This document shows, in pieces, positions 1-8,636 of a DNA stretch of 64,000 bases. The notes under the pieces were generated by a model. That model saw only the letters and a list, made by a program, of their open reading frames with translations, had not been told where the DNA came from and ran no database searches. The stretch is taken from the NCBI RefSeq assembly GCF_000196495.1, contig NC_011312.1, positions 1,550,001-1,614,000 of the forward strand. The letters are read 5' to 3'. The position numbers and the translations under genes were made by a program. Every line of letters begins with the position of its first letter. Position 1 is the first letter of the stretch. This DNA comes from Aliivibrio salmonicida LFI1238 (GTDB lineage: Bacteria; Pseudomonadota; Gammaproteobacteria; Enterobacterales; Vibrionaceae).

Positions 1-2
1 AC

Positions 3-791
3 ATGATGGATAAGGATTTATCACTCGATAATTTACGTAAAAAAATCAGAAGTAATGAGTTCACAAAAGCGACTTCAGGCTATGCTCCGGGTTATTTACA
101 AGCCAATCTCGTTATTTTACCGGCTCTTTGGGCGACTGATTTCTTACTTTTTTGTCAGAAAAATCCTGTGGCATGCCCATTGATCGACGTCACTCAACCA
201 GGAGAGAGATACCTTCCTTCCATTGGTGCTGATATTGATTTGTCGAGGGACGTTCCCGAATATCATGTGTTCTATGAGGGTAATTTTGAAGCCTCAGTGC
301 CCGATCTTACCGAACTGTGGCAAGACGATTTAGTGACGTTTGTTCTTGGTTGTTCTTTCTCGTTTGAAGAAGCCCTAATCCAATCAGGTTTGTCTATTCG
401 AAATATTGATGATGGAAAAAATGTCTCCATGTATGACACAAACATAGCTTGCCAACCCGCAGGGAAGTTTGACGGAAACTTTGTGGTTTCTATGCGCCCA
501 TTTACACCAAAGGATGCAATTCGTGCGATTCAAATAACGACTCGATTCCCTAAATCCCATGGCGCACCAGTGCATTTTGGTGATCCTAGCGTGATTGGCA
601 TTTCAGACATCGCTAAACCAAATTATGGAGAGGCGGTTCATATCAATTCAGATGAAATTCCTGTGTTTTGGGCATGTGGTGTCACACCGCAAAATGTGAT
701 CCGCCAAAGTCGTCCTCCTTTCTGTATTACCCATGCTCCAGGAAAAATGTTGATCACCGACCGCTTAAGTTCTGAGTTTGCCGTGCTCTAG
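3..791 (+). CDS. YcsI/DUF1445 family protein (D-glutamate cyclase-like hydro-lyase)
   Basis: This 262-residue protein has the family's full length and belongs to the DUF1445/YcsI family. The mammalian relative (DGLUCY) cyclises D-glutamate to 5-oxo-D-proline. Recognition rests on the N-terminal pattern ending in [13 protein letters not shown], the '[11 protein letters not shown]' segment, '[16 protein letters not shown]' and the C-terminal '[14 protein letters not shown]'. It sits 62 bp upstream of pxpA. The same partnership (ycsI with the oxoprolinase genes and an Nramp-like ycsG) occurs in the Bacillus ycs/kip operon. The inferred role is therefore supply or handling of 5-oxoproline for PxpABC. 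The start is two bases inside the window, so an upstream start or promoter cannot be judged. Confidence 0.85.
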   Translation: MMDKDLSLDNLRKKIRSNEFTKATSGYAPGYLQANLVILPALWATDFLLFCQKNPVACPLIDVTQPGERYLPSIGADIDLSRDVPEYHVFYEGNFEASVPDLTELWQDDLVTFVLGCSFSFEEALIQSGLSIRNIDDGKNVSMYDTNIACQPAGKFDGNFVVSMRPFTPKDAIRAIQITTRFPKSHGAPVHFGDPSVIGISDIAKPNYGEAVHINSDEIPVFWACGVTPQNVIRQSRPPFCITHAPGKMLITDRLSSEFAVL

Positions 792-853
792 TTATTCAGG
801 GTTGCCATCACTGTGCTGTTACCAAACAACGAGCCAATAATTAAGGAAATGGA

Positions 854-1594
854 ATGAAGATTAATTGTGATATGGGTGAAAGTTTTGGATTATGGGCGTT
901 AGGTGAAGATGCCGCCGTTATGCCAGCGTTAGATATGGCGAATATTGCGTGTGGTATGCATGCTTCGGATCCAAGCGTAATGATGAAAACCGTTGCGCTA
1001 GCAAAAGACAATGGCGTGATGGTTGGTGCTCATCCCGGCTACAACGATCTACAAGGCTTTGGCCGACGTGATATTGCAATGAACGCTACAGATTTAGCTG
1101 CGTTATTTATCTATCAATTGGGTGCATTGCAGGGGATATGTCAAAGTCAAAATACAAGATTAAGTTACGTGAAACCTCATGGTGCGTTATACAACGCGAT
1201 GATGAAAGACGATGCGATTCTTGAAACCTTATTGGGTGCATTACAGCGTTACGATGTCACTTTACCTTTCGTGGTAATGGCGGTGCCTGACCACGCTCGC
1301 TATCAAACGTTGGCCGATAAATTTGGCATTACATTATGGTTTGAGGCGTTTGTTGACCGAGCTTATGACGAAGAAGGTCGACTCGTGCCACGCAGTGTAC
1401 CTAATTCAAGTCACTATACCGATGAAGCGATTCAACACCAAGCCGATCAATTGATTGATCAAGGTTGTGTCACCACTCTTTCCGGAAAAACAATCGCGAT
1501 TCACGCAGATACCTTATGTATTCATGGTGAGGGCCCTTTTGCGGTATCGACAGCGACGTATTTACGTAAAAAGTTGCAGAAAAAGGCGGAGTAA
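854..1594 (+). CDS. pxpA: 5-oxoprolinase subunit A
   Basis: PxpA (LamB/YcsF family, 246 aa, normal length) is one of three subunits of the bacterial ATP-dependent 5-oxoprolinase, which opens 5-oxo-L-proline to L-glutamate in the cytoplasm. The family signatures are clear: 'NCDMGESFG' at residues 4-12, 'NIACGMHASDPSVM' near 30, 'GAHPGYNDLQGFGRRDI' near 58, and 'YVKPHGALYN' near 105. A good ribosome site (aaggaaatgga) precedes the ATG. It is followed 2 bp later by pxpB, so A, B and C are almost certainly cotranscribed and translated together. Confidence 0.95.
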   Translation: MKINCDMGESFGLWALGEDAAVMPALDMANIACGMHASDPSVMMKTVALAKDNGVMVGAHPGYNDLQGFGRRDIAMNATDLAALFIYQLGALQGICQSQNTRLSYVKPHGALYNAMMKDDAILETLLGALQRYDVTLPFVVMAVPDHARYQTLADKFGITLWFEAFVDRAYDEEGRLVPRSVPNSSHYTDEAIQHQADQLIDQGCVTTLSGKTIAIHADTLCIHGEGPFAVSTATYLRKKLQKKAE

Positions 1595-1596
1595 TC

Positions 1597-2316
1597 ATGA
1601 AAATATCAGCCGTTAATGAGTCCACTGTTTTAGTTGTATTTTCCGATACGGTTAGTCCTGAAACTGCCGATATTATTGCTCAATCCGTTGCTATGATTAA
1701 TCAAGAATCGGATTTGTTCGTGATTGATATGGTGCCATCGTACACATCGATTTTAATTACTTATGATTTAACGCGCATAGAGTTACGCTCATTTATGTCT
1801 CGTTTACATCACTGTCTTCACCAAGATAACAACAGTGGGCAATTACCGTTGTCTTCTGTTGTGATTGAATTACCTGTGTATTATGGACCAGAAGTGTCCC
1901 TTGATGCCGAAGACATCAGTCGTCATACCGGTTTATCGTTTGATGAGGTCGTGTCTATTCATTCCTCTCAAGAGTACCGCGTGTATGCAATTGGTTTTGC
2001 TCCGGGCTTTGCTTATTTAGGCAATACTGACTCTCGCATTCATATTCCTCGTAAAAGTACGCCACGGTTGAGTGTACCAGCAGGCAGCTTGGCCATCGCT
2101 GAACAACAAACGGCGATTTACCCAAAATCTTCACCGGGAGGATGGCAGGTGATTGGGAGAACTCCTATTAATTTGATTGATTTTAATCGAGACAATCTTA
2201 CGGTATTTGAGATGGGGGCAAAAGTGACTTTCAGACCAATTTCACGGGAAGAATATTTAACGATGGGAGGGGAGCTTCCAGAGGCATTGTTAGTGAAAGA
2301 GGGAAGCAAAGTATGA
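1597..2316 (+). CDS. pxpB: 5-oxoprolinase subunit B (KipI family)
   Basis: PxpB (239 aa, carboxyltransferase CT_C_D family; KipI in Bacillus, where it also inhibits the sporulation kinase KinA) forms the oxoprolinase with PxpA and PxpC. Characteristic segments are 'AIGFAPGFAYLG' near residue 131, 'PRLSVPAGSLAIA' and 'PGGWQVIGRTP' near 186. Its last codons overlap the pxpC start in an ATGA arrangement at 2313-2316, which supports coupled translation. Nothing in the sequence indicates damage. Confidence 0.95.
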   Translation: MKISAVNESTVLVVFSDTVSPETADIIAQSVAMINQESDLFVIDMVPSYTSILITYDLTRIELRSFMSRLHHCLHQDNNSGQLPLSSVVIELPVYYGPEVSLDAEDISRHTGLSFDEVVSIHSSQEYRVYAIGFAPGFAYLGNTDSRIHIPRKSTPRLSVPAGSLAIAEQQTAIYPKSSPGGWQVIGRTPINLIDFNRDNLTVFEMGAKVTFRPISREEYLTMGGELPEALLVKEGSKV

Positions 2317-3269
2317 CACTACGAATTCACAGCACAGGGCCATTGGCGCTACTTCAAGACAAGGGTCGATATGGTCACCAATCGGTAGGGGTGACTCCCG
2401 GCGGACCAATGGATGAGCATGCGTTTGATTGGGCTAATAAATTAGTAGATAACGATTCAAATGCGACTCAAATTGAAATCACGTTAGGTCAATTTAGCTG
2501 TACGTTTTATGCAGCCACCACAATCGCACTGACCGGTGCGGATATGGGAGCGAAACTCAATGGTGATGCGATCAGTCCTTGGCAAAGTTACGCGATAAAT
2601 TCAGGTGATAAACTTGAAATGAGCATCGCAAAGTCGGGGCTACGTGCTTATTTAGCGGTAAGTGGTGGGTTTAAAGTTGAAACGATTTTAGGCAGTTCCG
2701 CCACGGTAAGTCGTGATGGATTAGGTGGCGATGATGGTAAAGGCAGTGCATTAATCCCAAATCGTTTAATTCGTTATTCGGTTGATGTTTCGCAATTATC
2801 TGCGTCTTTTTCTGAGCCGAGATTGCGTAAGCAAGTGCCGAGTCGATTTATTCCGACGTACGATCGCCATATTAATATCGGAGTGATCCCGAGCTATCAA
2901 TATAACGATTTTTCGATTGCCGATCGTCAGCGATTTTTTTCGTCAATTTATACCGTTTCGACCAACATTGATCGCATGGGGTATCGCTTATCTGGTGAAC
3001 CTATTCATTGTAAGCGTAATAATTTAATTTCTGAAGGCATAGCACTTGGATCAATTCAAATCCCGAGTGATGGCCAACCTATTGTGCTAATGCGTGATCG
3101 TCAAACCATCGGGGGATACCCAAAAATAGGGTGCGTAGTGCATGCGGATATTAATCGTTTAGCGCAATGCTTACCGGGTTCAACCGTTCAGTTTTATGAG
3201 AAAGAACTCTACAGCGCAGAAGCTGAATTGATGATACAACGTCAATTCTTTACGTCTTATTGCTCTTAA
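2313..3269 (+). CDS. pxpC: 5-oxoprolinase subunit C (KipA family)
   Basis: PxpC (318 aa, biotin-dependent carboxyltransferase-like CT_A_B family; KipA in Bacillus) completes the oxoprolinase. Signatures are 'LLQDKGRYGHQSVGV' near residue 13, 'GGPMDEHAFDWAN' near 30, 'LTGADMGAKLNG' near 74 and the C-terminal 'MRDRQTIGGYPKIG'. The start overlaps pxpB by 4 bp. The gene ends 5 bp before the 8-bp target duplication of an IS66 element, so it is intact. The IS separates it from the transporter gene that probably belonged to the same operon. Confidence 0.94.
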   Translation: MTLRIHSTGPLALLQDKGRYGHQSVGVTPGGPMDEHAFDWANKLVDNDSNATQIEITLGQFSCTFYAATTIALTGADMGAKLNGDAISPWQSYAINSGDKLEMSIAKSGLRAYLAVSGGFKVETILGSSATVSRDGLGGDDGKGSALIPNRLIRYSVDVSQLSASFSEPRLRKQVPSRFIPTYDRHINIGVIPSYQYNDFSIADRQRFFSSIYTVSTNIDRMGYRLSGEPIHCKRNNLISEGIALGSIQIPSDGQPIVLMRDRQTIGGYPKIGCVVHADINRLAQCLPGSTVQFYEKELYSAEAELMIQRQFFTSYCS

Positions 3270-3363
3270 ATGAAGTTGCTATGTAAGCGTGCGGGGAACT
3301 ACACCTAACAAATAAAATTCATTATGCGTATCTTACGATCTTTCATTTAACGAGAACGTAATT

Positions 3364-3678
3364 ATGCAAAAAGATAAAAAGAGAACACCAGAGCAATGGC
3401 ACGCTCTATTTGAATCTCAGCAATCTAGCAAGCTTAGTGCCGCTGAATTTTGTCGTAACCATAATATTCTGCCAAAGACATTTAGTGCACGTAAAGCACG
3501 ATGGAAACAAAAGATTAACGCTTCTACTTTCTTGAAAGTAGAAGCGTTAACATCAACTATCATCGCCACTCCACAATTACCAGATATTCAACTTTCTATC
3601 GGAAAATTGCGATTAACATTGCCAGCTAATACTGAACCTCACTGGATAGGACTCTTATTAAAAGGGTATCAATCATGA
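3364..3678 (+). CDS. IS66 family accessory protein TnpA
   Basis: This 104-residue protein is the first gene of the IS66 element and matches the IS66 OrfA/TnpA family, a small DNA-binding accessory protein with a helix-turn-helix region ('LSAAEFCRNHNILPKTFSAR', residues 24-43). Its stop codon overlaps the tnpB start (tcATGA at 3675-3678), the usual coupled arrangement in IS66. It appears intact. Confidence 0.9.
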   Translation: MQKDKKRTPEQWHALFESQQSSKLSAAEFCRNHNILPKTFSARKARWKQKINASTFLKVEALTSTIIATPQLPDIQLSIGKLRLTLPANTEPHWIGLLLKGYQS

Positions 3679-3924
3679 ATGTATTTACTGATGTTTCCAC
3701 CATTTATCTTCATCGTGATTTTGTCGATTTTCGCAAGGCCATTAATGGCCTTGTCGTGATTGTTGAGCAAGAAATGCAACTATCACCGTTTAGTGATGCT
3801 CTATTTATATTTTGCAATAAGCCTCGTGATAAACTCAAAATATTGTATTGGGATAAAACAGGATTCGCTTTATGGTACAAGCGATTAGATGAAGACCGCT
3901 TCAAATGGCCACGAAATATAAATA

Positions 3925-4925
3925 ACCTGAATTCTGGATAAAACATGCTTTAAGCGAGGATTAGTTCAAATTCACATTCTGATAGCTTAATTCGTGGCTT
4001 TTGTTTTTTTAAACAATAAGCCACAACGCCTGAAATTACATTTAGCATGAAACCAGTCACGCTACGATGACGGCTATGTTCAATTTGAGAGATATTCTTC
4101 AATTGGTCATTTATCGTTTCGATAATGTATCTCTTTGATAACATAGCCTTATCAAAAGCACTTATCTCTTTTGCTTTCATGTTTTTTCGCGAGGTAGTCA
4201 CTAAATCGACATCAGAGTTCTTTAAGCTCTCACTCAACTTTTTACCTATGTACCCTTTATCAGCGTACAATTTCCCCGAGAGTTCTTTGCATAAATCAGG
4301 TACAGGAGTCCTATCATTTACATTGCCAGCTGTGATTTTCAGCGAAATAATTTCTCCAAGATGGTTAATCAATAAATGAAGTTTGAAGCCGAAAAACCAT
4401 CCCATGGTACCTTTTCCTCTTTTCGCAACACCATCAAAGACTTTATGGCGAGGAATTCGAATGTTATGGCATACTTTAAGACTCGTGGAGTCAACAAAAG
4501 CAATGCCAGTCGGCTTACCTTTGATAGATTGAAAATAGGCACACATTGGGGCGATTAGGCTAGGCATTTTGCTCACAAATCGAGTGTAGCTAAGTAAATT
4601 TGGAAAGTATCCTTTCCAATATTGATGAACTAACCCGATATAGAAGTTCTTGAAATCTCTATGATTTGATTGATGAAAAGCGATGACAATAGTCATACAT
4701 TCACTAGTAGACATTACTGACTGACGTTTTCTTTTTCTCTCACTAGCCTCAACAAGGTATTTTTCCCATTGAGATAAGAATTGATAACAAAAATCATCGA
4801 CATCACAAAATATATCAACTAATTTATTCATCTTGCCCACCTTTTAAAATACGTTCAAATAATTCTTGGTCGAAAGATCTGATCGTTAGGTGGGCAATTA
4901 GTTCAGCCTTATCCAGAATTCAGGT
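3925..4925 (-). mobile_element. IS982-family insertion sequence, copy 1
   Basis: This 1001-bp element has inverted repeats acctgaattctggat at both ends and a 6-bp target duplication taaata at 3919-3924 and 4926-4931. It carries one transposase gene on the minus strand. A second copy of the same length lies in opposite orientation at 28010-29010 and encodes the same protein. Confidence 0.95.
3950..4831 (-). CDS. IS982 family transposase (copy 1)
   Basis: DDE transposase of the IS982 type, 293 aa from the ATG at 4831, which is preceded by aaggtgggcaag; an in-frame GTG lies 9 bp further upstream. The likely acidic triad is Asp in 'FVDSTSLKVCHN', Asp in 'YADKGYIGKKL' and Glu in 'YIIETINDQLKN'. 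The translation is identical to that of the copy at 28104-28985, so both should be functional transposases and recent arrivals. Confidence 0.95.
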   Translation of the reverse strand: MNKLVDIFCDVDDFCYQFLSQWEKYLVEASERKRKRQSVMSTSECMTIVIAFHQSNHRDFKNFYIGLVHQYWKGYFPNLLSYTRFVSKMPSLIAPMCAYFQSIKGKPTGIAFVDSTSLKVCHNIRIPRHKVFDGVAKRGKGTMGWFFGFKLHLLINHLGEIISLKITAGNVNDRTPVPDLCKELSGKLYADKGYIGKKLSESLKNSDVDLVTTSRKNMKAKEISAFDKAMLSKRYIIETINDQLKNISQIEHSRHRSVTGFMLNVISGVVAYCLKKQKPRIKLSECEFELILA

Positions 4926-5100
4926 TAAATAACGATACGTTAGCATTATCAGAGCAGCAACTGACACTGCTATTACAAGGTTTTGATATCTTAGGACATC
5001 AACCGGTACATTATCAAACAACCCTTTAAATAGTTGATTCTCAGTCAAGAATAGGAGGCAACCGATTGATTACCTGTATTATCGTTATATAGTCATCTAC

Positions 5101-6588
5101 ATGACTGATAAAATAAAACCACTTCCTGATACCATTGACGAGCTGAAAGCACTTGTGCTTCAGCTTGAAAATAAATATAACCGTCTTCTAGAGCAATTTC
5201 GACTGGCTCAACATCAGCGCTTTGGTAAAAGCAGTGAATCTGACTCGACTCAATTTGATTTATTCAATGAAACAGAAGAAGAAATCATCATTGAAAATGA
5301 TGACACACAAACGATTACCTACACTCGTCAAAAGCCAAAACGCCAACGCTTACCTGAAGACTTACCGCGTACTGTTATTATCCACGACATAAAAGATAAA
5401 ACTTGTAAGTGTTGCGGTCTAGAGATGCATGCGATGGGTAAAGACATCAGTGAAAAGTTGGAATTTGTACCAGCTAAAGTGGAAGTTATTCAACATGTTC
5501 GTCCTAAATATGCTTGCCGAAATTGTGAAAAAAACAATACTTCAGTAGACATTAAACAAGCCCCAATGCCAGCGTCACCAATCCCTAAAGGGATTGCGAC
5601 CGCAAGTTTACTTGCTCAAATTATTACGGCTAAATTTCAATACAGTCTTCCACTTTATCGTCAAGAAACGTTATTTCAGCAATGGGGTATCATTATTGGA
5701 CGGCGAACGATGGCGGATTGGTTAATAAAATGCTCGGTACTATTTACCCCTCTTAATAACGAGTTACATCGTATTTTGCTTGAACAACCCACTCTGCATT
5801 GTGATGAAACAACGGTAAATGTGTTGGATGTTGAAAAAGCAAAATGTTATATGTGGGTCTACTGCTCTGGCTATGATTCTCCAGGCTCTGGTGTTTTGCC
5901 TGGAATTGTACTTTATGATTATCAATCTAGCAGGCATGGCTACCATCCAGTTAACTTTTTAAAAGGTTATAACGGGTATTTACATACCGATGGTTACCAA
6001 GGTTATGAACAAACTGAAGCGATTTTAGTTGGCTGTTGGGCACACGCACGTCGACGATTTATTGAGGCTCAACGTGTTCAAGTAAAAGGGAAAACAGGGA
6101 GTGCAGATTGGGTATTGAGTAAAATCCAAAAGCTATACCGGATCGAATCGTTATTAAAAGAGGCTTCCCCTGAAGCCAAGTATGTTGCTAGGCAGACAGA
6201 AGCCCGCGATTTACTTAAAGAGCTCCGTGATTGGCTTGATAGCGCAGTTAGTCGAGTATCACCTAAAACAAAATTAGGTGAGGCGATTAGCTATACATTA
6301 AATCAATGGGATAAATTAGTTCGTTATATTGATGATGGATTGTTATCTATTGATAACAATCGAGCAGAGCGAGCGGTTAAACCGTTTGTTATCGGCCGGA
6401 AAAACTGGTTATTTTCGGGTTCAACGGCTGGTGCAGATTCAAGTGCAATGCTTTACAGCATTGTAGAAACAGCAAAGGCAAACGGATTAATCCCTTACGA
6501 TTATATTAGGTATTGTCTAGATCGTTTATGTGTTGGATCGCCAGATATCGATTCACTTTTACCTTGGAATGTAAAAGACAAGGTGTAG
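5101..6588 (+). CDS. IS66 family transposase TnpC
   Basis: This is the 495-aa main transposase of the IS66 element. An N-terminal coiled-coil (about residues 10-40) is followed by the zinc-finger region ('CKCCGLEMHAMG' with a second Cys pair in 'YACRNCEK'). The DDE_Tnp_IS66 catalytic domain comes next: Asp in 'LHCDETTVNV', Asp in 'YLHTDGYQGYE' and Glu in 'NNRAERAVKPF'. The C-terminal IS66 domain ends within the right inverted repeat. The gene is full length. Loss of tnpB may still prevent transposition. Confidence 0.95.
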   Translation: MTDKIKPLPDTIDELKALVLQLENKYNRLLEQFRLAQHQRFGKSSESDSTQFDLFNETEEEIIIENDDTQTITYTRQKPKRQRLPEDLPRTVIIHDIKDKTCKCCGLEMHAMGKDISEKLEFVPAKVEVIQHVRPKYACRNCEKNNTSVDIKQAPMPASPIPKGIATASLLAQIITAKFQYSLPLYRQETLFQQWGIIIGRRTMADWLIKCSVLFTPLNNELHRILLEQPTLHCDETTVNVLDVEKAKCYMWVYCSGYDSPGSGVLPGIVLYDYQSSRHGYHPVNFLKGYNGYLHTDGYQGYEQTEAILVGCWAHARRRFIEAQRVQVKGKTGSADWVLSKIQKLYRIESLLKEASPEAKYVARQTEARDLLKELRDWLDSAVSRVSPKTKLGEAISYTLNQWDKLVRYIDDGLLSIDNNRAERAVKPFVIGRKNWLFSGSTAGADSSAMLYSIVETAKANGLIPYDYIRYCLDRLCVGSPDIDSLLPWNVKDKV

Positions 6589-6715
6589 TTCCCCGCACGC
6601 TTACGTTGCTATTGCACAGATAGCGAAGATGAAAATATTACTACAATAATCTCGATTAACGAGAAAGACGTTGCAACAATAAGAGTGCAGCACTGTGACC
6701 ACAAAAGGAAATCGT

Positions 6716-7957
6716 ATGTCATCAGAAAAAATAGAACCTCAACGGTCCAGAGTGACGCAAAATGAAGGATCAACAACGCGTTCTGGCTTTAGCTGGTCAT
6801 TGATCATGGGTGCCGCCTTTTTAATGGCAACTTCAGCTGTCGGGCCGGGTTTTTTAACTCAAACAACCGTTTTTACTCAAACGTTAGGCGCAAGCTTTGC
6901 GTTTGTTATCCTTATTTCCATCATCTTAGATATAGGCGCACAGCTTAATATCTGGCGAATCATCGTTGTTTCTAAAAAACGAGCGCAAGACATTGCGAAC
7001 GATATTTTACCCGGCCTCGGTTATGCGATTGCGGGGATGGTTGCCATTGGTGGTTTGGCTTTTAACATCGGTAATATCGGTGGTGCAGGGATGGGGATGA
7101 ACGTTTTATTTCCAGACATCACGCCCATCGTCGGAGCTGCCATTAGTGCAGTGATTACCGTTGGGATATTCATGTTAAAAGATGCCGCTAAAGTGATGGA
7201 CCGTTTTACCATCGTTATGGGGGCTGCGTTAATCGTCATGACATTGTACGTGTTATTTTCAACCTCACCACCAGTGGGTGAAGCGTTATATCGTGCAGTA
7301 TGGCCTGAAAAACTCAATGTACTTGCGATCATTACGCTAGTGGGTGGCACGGTGGGTGGCTACATTACCTTTGCGGGGGCGCACCGTTTAATTGATGCGG
7401 GTGTTACGGGTCAAGAAGCATTACCACAAGTAAATCGAGGCTCAATTTCAGCCATCAGTTTAGCGTCAGTGGTTCGTATTATTTTATTTTTAGCGGCGTT
7501 AGGCGTTATTAGTACCGGGGTTACGTTGGACCCAACAAATCCACCTGCATCTATGTTTCAACATGCTGCAGGTAATGTGGGTTATAAGATTTTTGGTTTA
7601 GTGCTTTGGGCGGCGGCGATCACATCTGTTATTGGAGCCGCTTATACATCGGTCTCATTCTTGAAGACATTGCACCCTGTTATTGAATTGCATTCTCGTC
7701 GATTCATTATCGGTTTTATCATTGTATCTACGTTTATCTTTTGCTTTATTGGTAAACCTGTCATGTTATTGATTGTTGCGGGTGCGTTGAATGGTTTCAT
7801 CTTACCTGTAACGCTAAGTATCATGCTCATTGCTGCAACAAAATCGTCGATTGTTGGTGATTATAAACACCCTGTTTGGATGTCAGTCTTCGGTTGGTTA
7901 ATCACTGGCATGATGGCTCTTATGAGTATATATACCTTGTATGTGATGATATTTTAA
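6716..7957 (+). CDS. Nramp-related inner-membrane transporter (YcsG-like)
   Basis: A 413-aa protein with about 11 hydrophobic segments, related to the Nramp family and to Bacillus YcsG. The ATG at 6716 is chosen over an in-frame GTG at 6695 because aaagga lies just upstream. Two hallmarks of metal-transporting Nramps are missing: the first-helix DPGN motif reads 'SAVGPGFL', and the helix-6 Met-Pro-His motif is replaced by 'FAGAHR'. Partnership with ycsI and pxpABC suggests a substrate linked to oxoproline rather than Mn or Fe; this is inference. The IS66 insertion now separates it from pxpC, and its expression may depend on sequences at or inside the IS end. Confidence 0.85.
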   Translation: MSSEKIEPQRSRVTQNEGSTTRSGFSWSLIMGAAFLMATSAVGPGFLTQTTVFTQTLGASFAFVILISIILDIGAQLNIWRIIVVSKKRAQDIANDILPGLGYAIAGMVAIGGLAFNIGNIGGAGMGMNVLFPDITPIVGAAISAVITVGIFMLKDAAKVMDRFTIVMGAALIVMTLYVLFSTSPPVGEALYRAVWPEKLNVLAIITLVGGTVGGYITFAGAHRLIDAGVTGQEALPQVNRGSISAISLASVVRIILFLAALGVISTGVTLDPTNPPASMFQHAAGNVGYKIFGLVLWAAAITSVIGAAYTSVSFLKTLHPVIELHSRRFIIGFIIVSTFIFCFIGKPVMLLIVAGALNGFILPVTLSIMLIAATKSSIVGDYKHPVWMSVFGWLITGMMALMSIYTLYVMIF

Positions 7958-8054
7958 TCAATAAGACTAATTATTCTAAGAATAGCGTTATATTTTAGAA
8001 TTATAATGCAGATAAATACTTTTCATCTGCTTAATTTCAATATACTCAATAGCT

Positions 8055-8086
8055 GACCCCAATACGTTTACCGACGTGTTGGGGTC
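8055..8086 (+). terminator. Hairpin downstream of the Nramp-like gene
   Basis: The arms gaccccaa and ttggggtc, extended by acg/cgt with one mismatch, form a stable stem about 100 bp after the transporter stop. Only a weak T-rich tail follows, so termination is likely but not certain. Confidence 0.55.
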
Positions 8087-8271
8087 TACTTAGTTTTAAC
8101 ATACTGTAAAATTTACAAGTATCCGTCCTTCATGATGTAGGGCTGAGATAAAGCAAATAGCAGAAGGCTTAGCCATTGCTGCTCAAGCGATTATTGATAA
8201 TGATGAAGATATCCAGCAAGGTGCAGGAACGATTTGTTAATGTAATAACCACCGAATAATTATTCGTATAT

Positions 8272-8307
8272 AAGTCTAACAATAATTATTATTGTTAGAC
8301 TTTTTTA
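8272..8307 (+). terminator. Rho-independent terminator
   Basis: A perfect palindrome (aagtctaacaataa, short loop, ttattgttagactt) is followed by a run of six T. It lies 32 bp after the stop of the decayed gene tail at 8145-8240. Confidence 0.8.
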
Positions 8308-8579
8308 GTGCGCCTGTGTGGGGGATAAATAGATTAATTTTTGTTATTAAACGTGTTGTTTGTGTGTGGTGCAGTTTTGATAACAAATTTATTACTACTT
8401 AGGTGGTGGTTTGTGAAAAAGAACACATTTTTAAATGGTCAGACTGTTAGTATGATTCAGAATGTAAGCATTTGTTTCATTTATGAGTCTTGCAGTTATG
8501 ATAACAGTGTTGGTTCCACTGTTTACTCTTAATTGCCTCCATCTTATTTCAAATCACAACCATTAGAAGTAGAAAGATT

Positions 8580-8636
8580 ATGCATCTAACTTTAAAAATG
8601 AAACTTGTTTTAACAAGTGTGGCACTTATCGTATTA
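8580..8636 (+). pseudogene. 5' fragment of chemotaxis receptor gene cut by IS91
   Basis: The ATG at 8580 begins 'MHLTLKMKLVLTSVALIVL', a typical methyl-accepting chemotaxis protein N-terminus leading into the first membrane helix. After about 19 codons the frame turns into unrelated sequence and stops at 8652. The rest of the helix ('[14 protein letters not shown]') reappears at 10066 on the far side of the IS91-family element. The two pieces join naturally into one transmembrane segment. Confidence 0.75.

Larger units (their letters stand above)
3675..5029 (+). pseudogene. IS66 family accessory protein TnpB, split by IS982
   Basis: TnpB of IS66 elements is about 115 aa. The first 83 codons are present (3675-3924, with 'DFRKAINGLVVIVEQEM' and 'YWDKTGFALWYKRL'). 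They are then cut by the IS982 copy at 3925-4925. Removing the IS and one copy of the 6-bp repeat taaata (3919-3924 and 4926-4931) restores an open frame through 'WPRNINNDTLALSEQQ' to a stop at 5027-5029. The restored length is exactly 115 aa. The disrupted reading adds a few IS-encoded residues and stops at 3939-3941. Confidence 0.92.
3283..6604 (+). mobile_element. IS66-family insertion sequence, interrupted by IS982
   Basis: A complete IS66-type element carries tnpA, tnpB and tnpC in order. Its terminal inverted repeats are visible: the left end (3283-3305) begins gtaagcgtgcggggaactac and the right end (6582-6604) is its reverse complement. The 8-bp direct repeat gttgctat lies at 3275-3282 and 6605-6612, which is the IS66 target-duplication length. 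The tnpC stop codon lies inside the right inverted repeat. A second IS (IS982, 3925-4925) sits inside tnpB, so this copy is probably unable to move by itself. Confidence 0.95.
7958..8579. other. Intergenic stretch with a decayed gene end
   Basis: No complete gene is convincing here. A hairpin lies at 8055-8086 and a terminator at 8272-8307. Between them, 8145-8240 reads as a 31-codon open tail ('[14 protein letters not shown]' ... 'IQQGAGTIC') ending in TAA just before the terminator. This looks like the 3' end of a lost gene of unknown type. A 63-codon TTG-started frame at 8341-8532 shows no family features and is probably the upstream region of the chemotaxis receptor. Confidence 0.5.

Noticed and set aside
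7021..7350. A 109-codon minus-strand frame inside the Nramp-like gene
   Set aside because: It is the shadow of a hydrophobic membrane-protein gene on the plus strand and has no supporting features.
8341..8532. A 63-codon TTG-started frame upstream of the chemotaxis receptor
   Set aside because: It has no ribosome site and no family features, and it occupies the place expected for the receptor promoter.
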